Part shown: one piece after another, positions 5,755-6,823 of the stretch | Layout of the letters: every line of letters begins with the position of its first letter | Position numbering within the stretch: position 1 is the stretch's first letter | DNA from: Rikenellaceae bacterium | Lineage (GTDB): Bacteria; Bacteroidota; Bacteroidia; Bacteroidales; Rikenellaceae | Direction of reading: 5' to 3' | DNA length: 6,823 nt | NCBI GenBank assembly: GCA_020859875.1 | Contig: JAJBVJ010000106.1 | Location: forward strand, 1 to 6,823 | Notes under the pieces: generated by a model | The model's input: the letters and a program-made list of their open reading frames with translations, nothing else | Database searches by the model: none | Told to the model about the DNA's origin: nothing | Position numbers and translations under genes: made by a program

Positions 5755-6823
5755 ATGGAAAAGAAAATAAATAGAATACTCGACCGCGGTTTAATTGCCC
5801 TGGTGGGTTGTCTGTCGCTCTTTGTTGTGGCGTGCGCCGACGAGAAGGGGGATGGAGCGGAGGGCGGTACGCTGGAAGTCGGCAGCGTGCAGCTTACTAT
5901 CGGTGACTCTCAGGGGGAGATTCCAGCGGGAGCGACCAGAGCGGTGAGCGGTTTTGTGGTCAATACCGATGCCGACCCGACCTACCTTTTCAACCGTAAA
6001 CTGGACTGGATTCTCGACCTTACCATATTCAAGAACGGCACTCCCTATGCTGAAGGGTTGGGGCAGTTCGAATGGGACGGTAGTTACTGGACGGCAAACT
6101 CGACGGCTCCGGTCTATATGCCCAATTACCTGATGCAGGAAGTAGCCGCCGACCTTTATCCCGCAGGGTGGGGCGGAACCATCGCGACCGACCAGCGCAA
6201 CGAGGATGTCTTTGTAAAACAGGATATTCTCCGCCAGAACGGATCGCCCACCTATACGACGGCCCCGGCACACTACCTCGAAGTGGAGATGAGGCACGGC
6301 CACAGTATGATAGATTTCGTACTGGACGAGGTGAATCCGGACGATATAGCTTCGGTAACGGTTGAGGCGGGCGGGGATACTTACCAGCCGTACCACGTGC
6401 CGATGACCTCCCGCCAGGAATACCTTGTTATTTTGCCGCTTGCCGTTACGAATCCCGTCATCAGGGTTTCGACCAATGCCGGTGCCAATTACAGCAAAGA
6501 GCTCGAAATTGCTTCCACGGCCATCAATACTTGTTACTACGTGAGGCTGACCGGCTTAGAGCTAATTCTCCAAGCGGTGACGGTTTCCAACTGGTCTTAC
6601 GGTGAGGCCGTGGCGGCAAATTACAGTTCGGTAACCAGTTATCCTGCCTTTATGGGCCCCGAAGGGGTGACGGTTACAATCTACTACGACAATGGCCTCG
6701 ACCAGACCATAACCTTTAACGACCGGGGTGTGGCGGTCGAAAGACCCGCCGGACGCACTATTATAGCGGTCGAAACCACTGACGGCCGGTACGACCTTCC
6801 GACCCCGTACACGATCCGGGATT
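5755..6823 (+). CDS. Fimbrillin-like lipoprotein, 3' end outside window (at least 356 aa)
   Basis: The frame opens at an ATG 18 bases after the previous stop and stays open through the right edge. The N-terminus MEKKINRIL is followed by a hydrophobic core. Two possible lipobox Cys exist: LVGC (Cys19) and VVAC (Cys27). Cys27 is preferred because the hydrophobic core continues through residue 26 and an acidic tail (ADEKGDG) follows. Fimbrillin landmarks are A-T-R-A at 60-63, VAADLYP at 130-136, QDILRQ at 156-161, MRHGHSMIDFVL at 179-190 and the closing Trp motif VSNW at 277-280. After that, residues about 300-356 begin another beta-rich domain (VTVTIYYDNGL, then a repeated strand pattern), at the same place where the 722-aa protein begins its middle domain. 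It therefore probably continues with a further domain and perhaps GLUG repeats downstream. Same strand, same operon. Likely role: pilus-type surface subunit or adhesin (inference). Confidence 0.75.
   Translation, partial: MEKKINRILDRGLIALVGCLSLFVVACADEKGDGAEGGTLEVGSVQLTIGDSQGEIPAGATRAVSGFVVNTDADPTYLFNRKLDWILDLTIFKNGTPYAEGLGQFEWDGSYWTANSTAPVYMPNYLMQEVAADLYPAGWGGTIATDQRNEDVFVKQDILRQNGSPTYTTAPAHYLEVEMRHGHSMIDFVLDEVNPDDIASVTVEAGGDTYQPYHVPMTSRQEYLVILPLAVTNPVIRVSTNAGANYSKELEIASTAINTCYYVRLTGLELILQAVTVSNWSYGEAVAANYSSVTSYPAFMGPEGVTVTIYYDNGLDQTITFNDRGVAVERPAGRTIIAVETTDGRYDLPTPYTIRD

Noticed and set aside
5803..5811. Cys19 (LVGC) as the lipidation site of the last lipoprotein
   Set aside because: The hydrophobic core continues for seven more residues to a second lipobox-like VVAC at Cys27, which is followed by the expected charged tail; Cys27 fits better, though this is not certain.
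1..6823. RNA genes, CRISPR arrays, insertion sequences, invertible promoter repeats
   Set aside because: None seen. Non-coding gaps total only about 40 bases, and I found no long direct or inverted repeats by eye.

Overview
The window is one densely packed, one-strand stretch of coding DNA with four complete or near-complete genes and one gene tail, all read rightward. The four genes whose starts are visible encode lipoproteins with the look of Bacteroidales fimbrillin/Mfa-type pilins: a Lys-rich start, a hydrophobic stretch, a lipobox Cys, then a Thr/Ser-Arg site, a V-A-x-(Y/W)-P-like strand and an F-(R/x)-H-like strand. Gaps between genes are only 2 to 18 bases, start regions are AT-rich without a consistent Shine-Dalgarno, and base composition looks moderately GC-rich. 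This suggests a member of the phylum Bacteroidota, order Bacteroidales. An Alistipes/Rikenellaceae-like genome is plausible from the composition, but that is inference only.

Layout: (1) bases 2-478, the C-terminal 158 codons of a fimbrillin/FimB-Mfa2-like protein whose start lies upstream. (2) 486-2654, a 722-residue lipoprotein with a fimbrillin-like front half, a middle beta domain and a four-unit GLUG-like repeat array. (3) 2657-4594, a 645-residue lipoprotein with a fimbrillin-like front half and a GLUG-like array interrupted by a 40-residue, probably helical, insertion. (4) 4609-5736, a 375-residue lipoprotein with a fimbrillin-like domain followed by what looks like the lead-in of a GLUG region but no repeats. 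(5) 5755 to the right edge, at least 356 residues of another fimbrillin-like lipoprotein, running out of the window.

Working together: the organisation matches a type V (Bacteroidales, protease-assembled) pilus or surface-adhesin operon, in which several related lipoproteins are secreted, lipidated, brought to the surface and, after Arg-specific cleavage, assembled by strand exchange. The GLUG-bearing members are the best candidates for accessory or tip adhesins, and the simple gene-1 product is more like a stalk or anchor subunit. The polymeric function is inference. No promoter, terminator, RNA gene, mobile element or CRISPR array was seen, and no stretch of more than about 20 bases is non-coding, so the transcription unit appears to extend beyond both edges.

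The most interesting points are the pilin-plus-GLUG composite architecture repeated in tandem with graded tail lengths, the helical insert inside one GLUG unit, the conserved Arg at similar distance from each lipid Cys, and a pair of adjacent inverted repeats just after the lipobox codon of gene 3.
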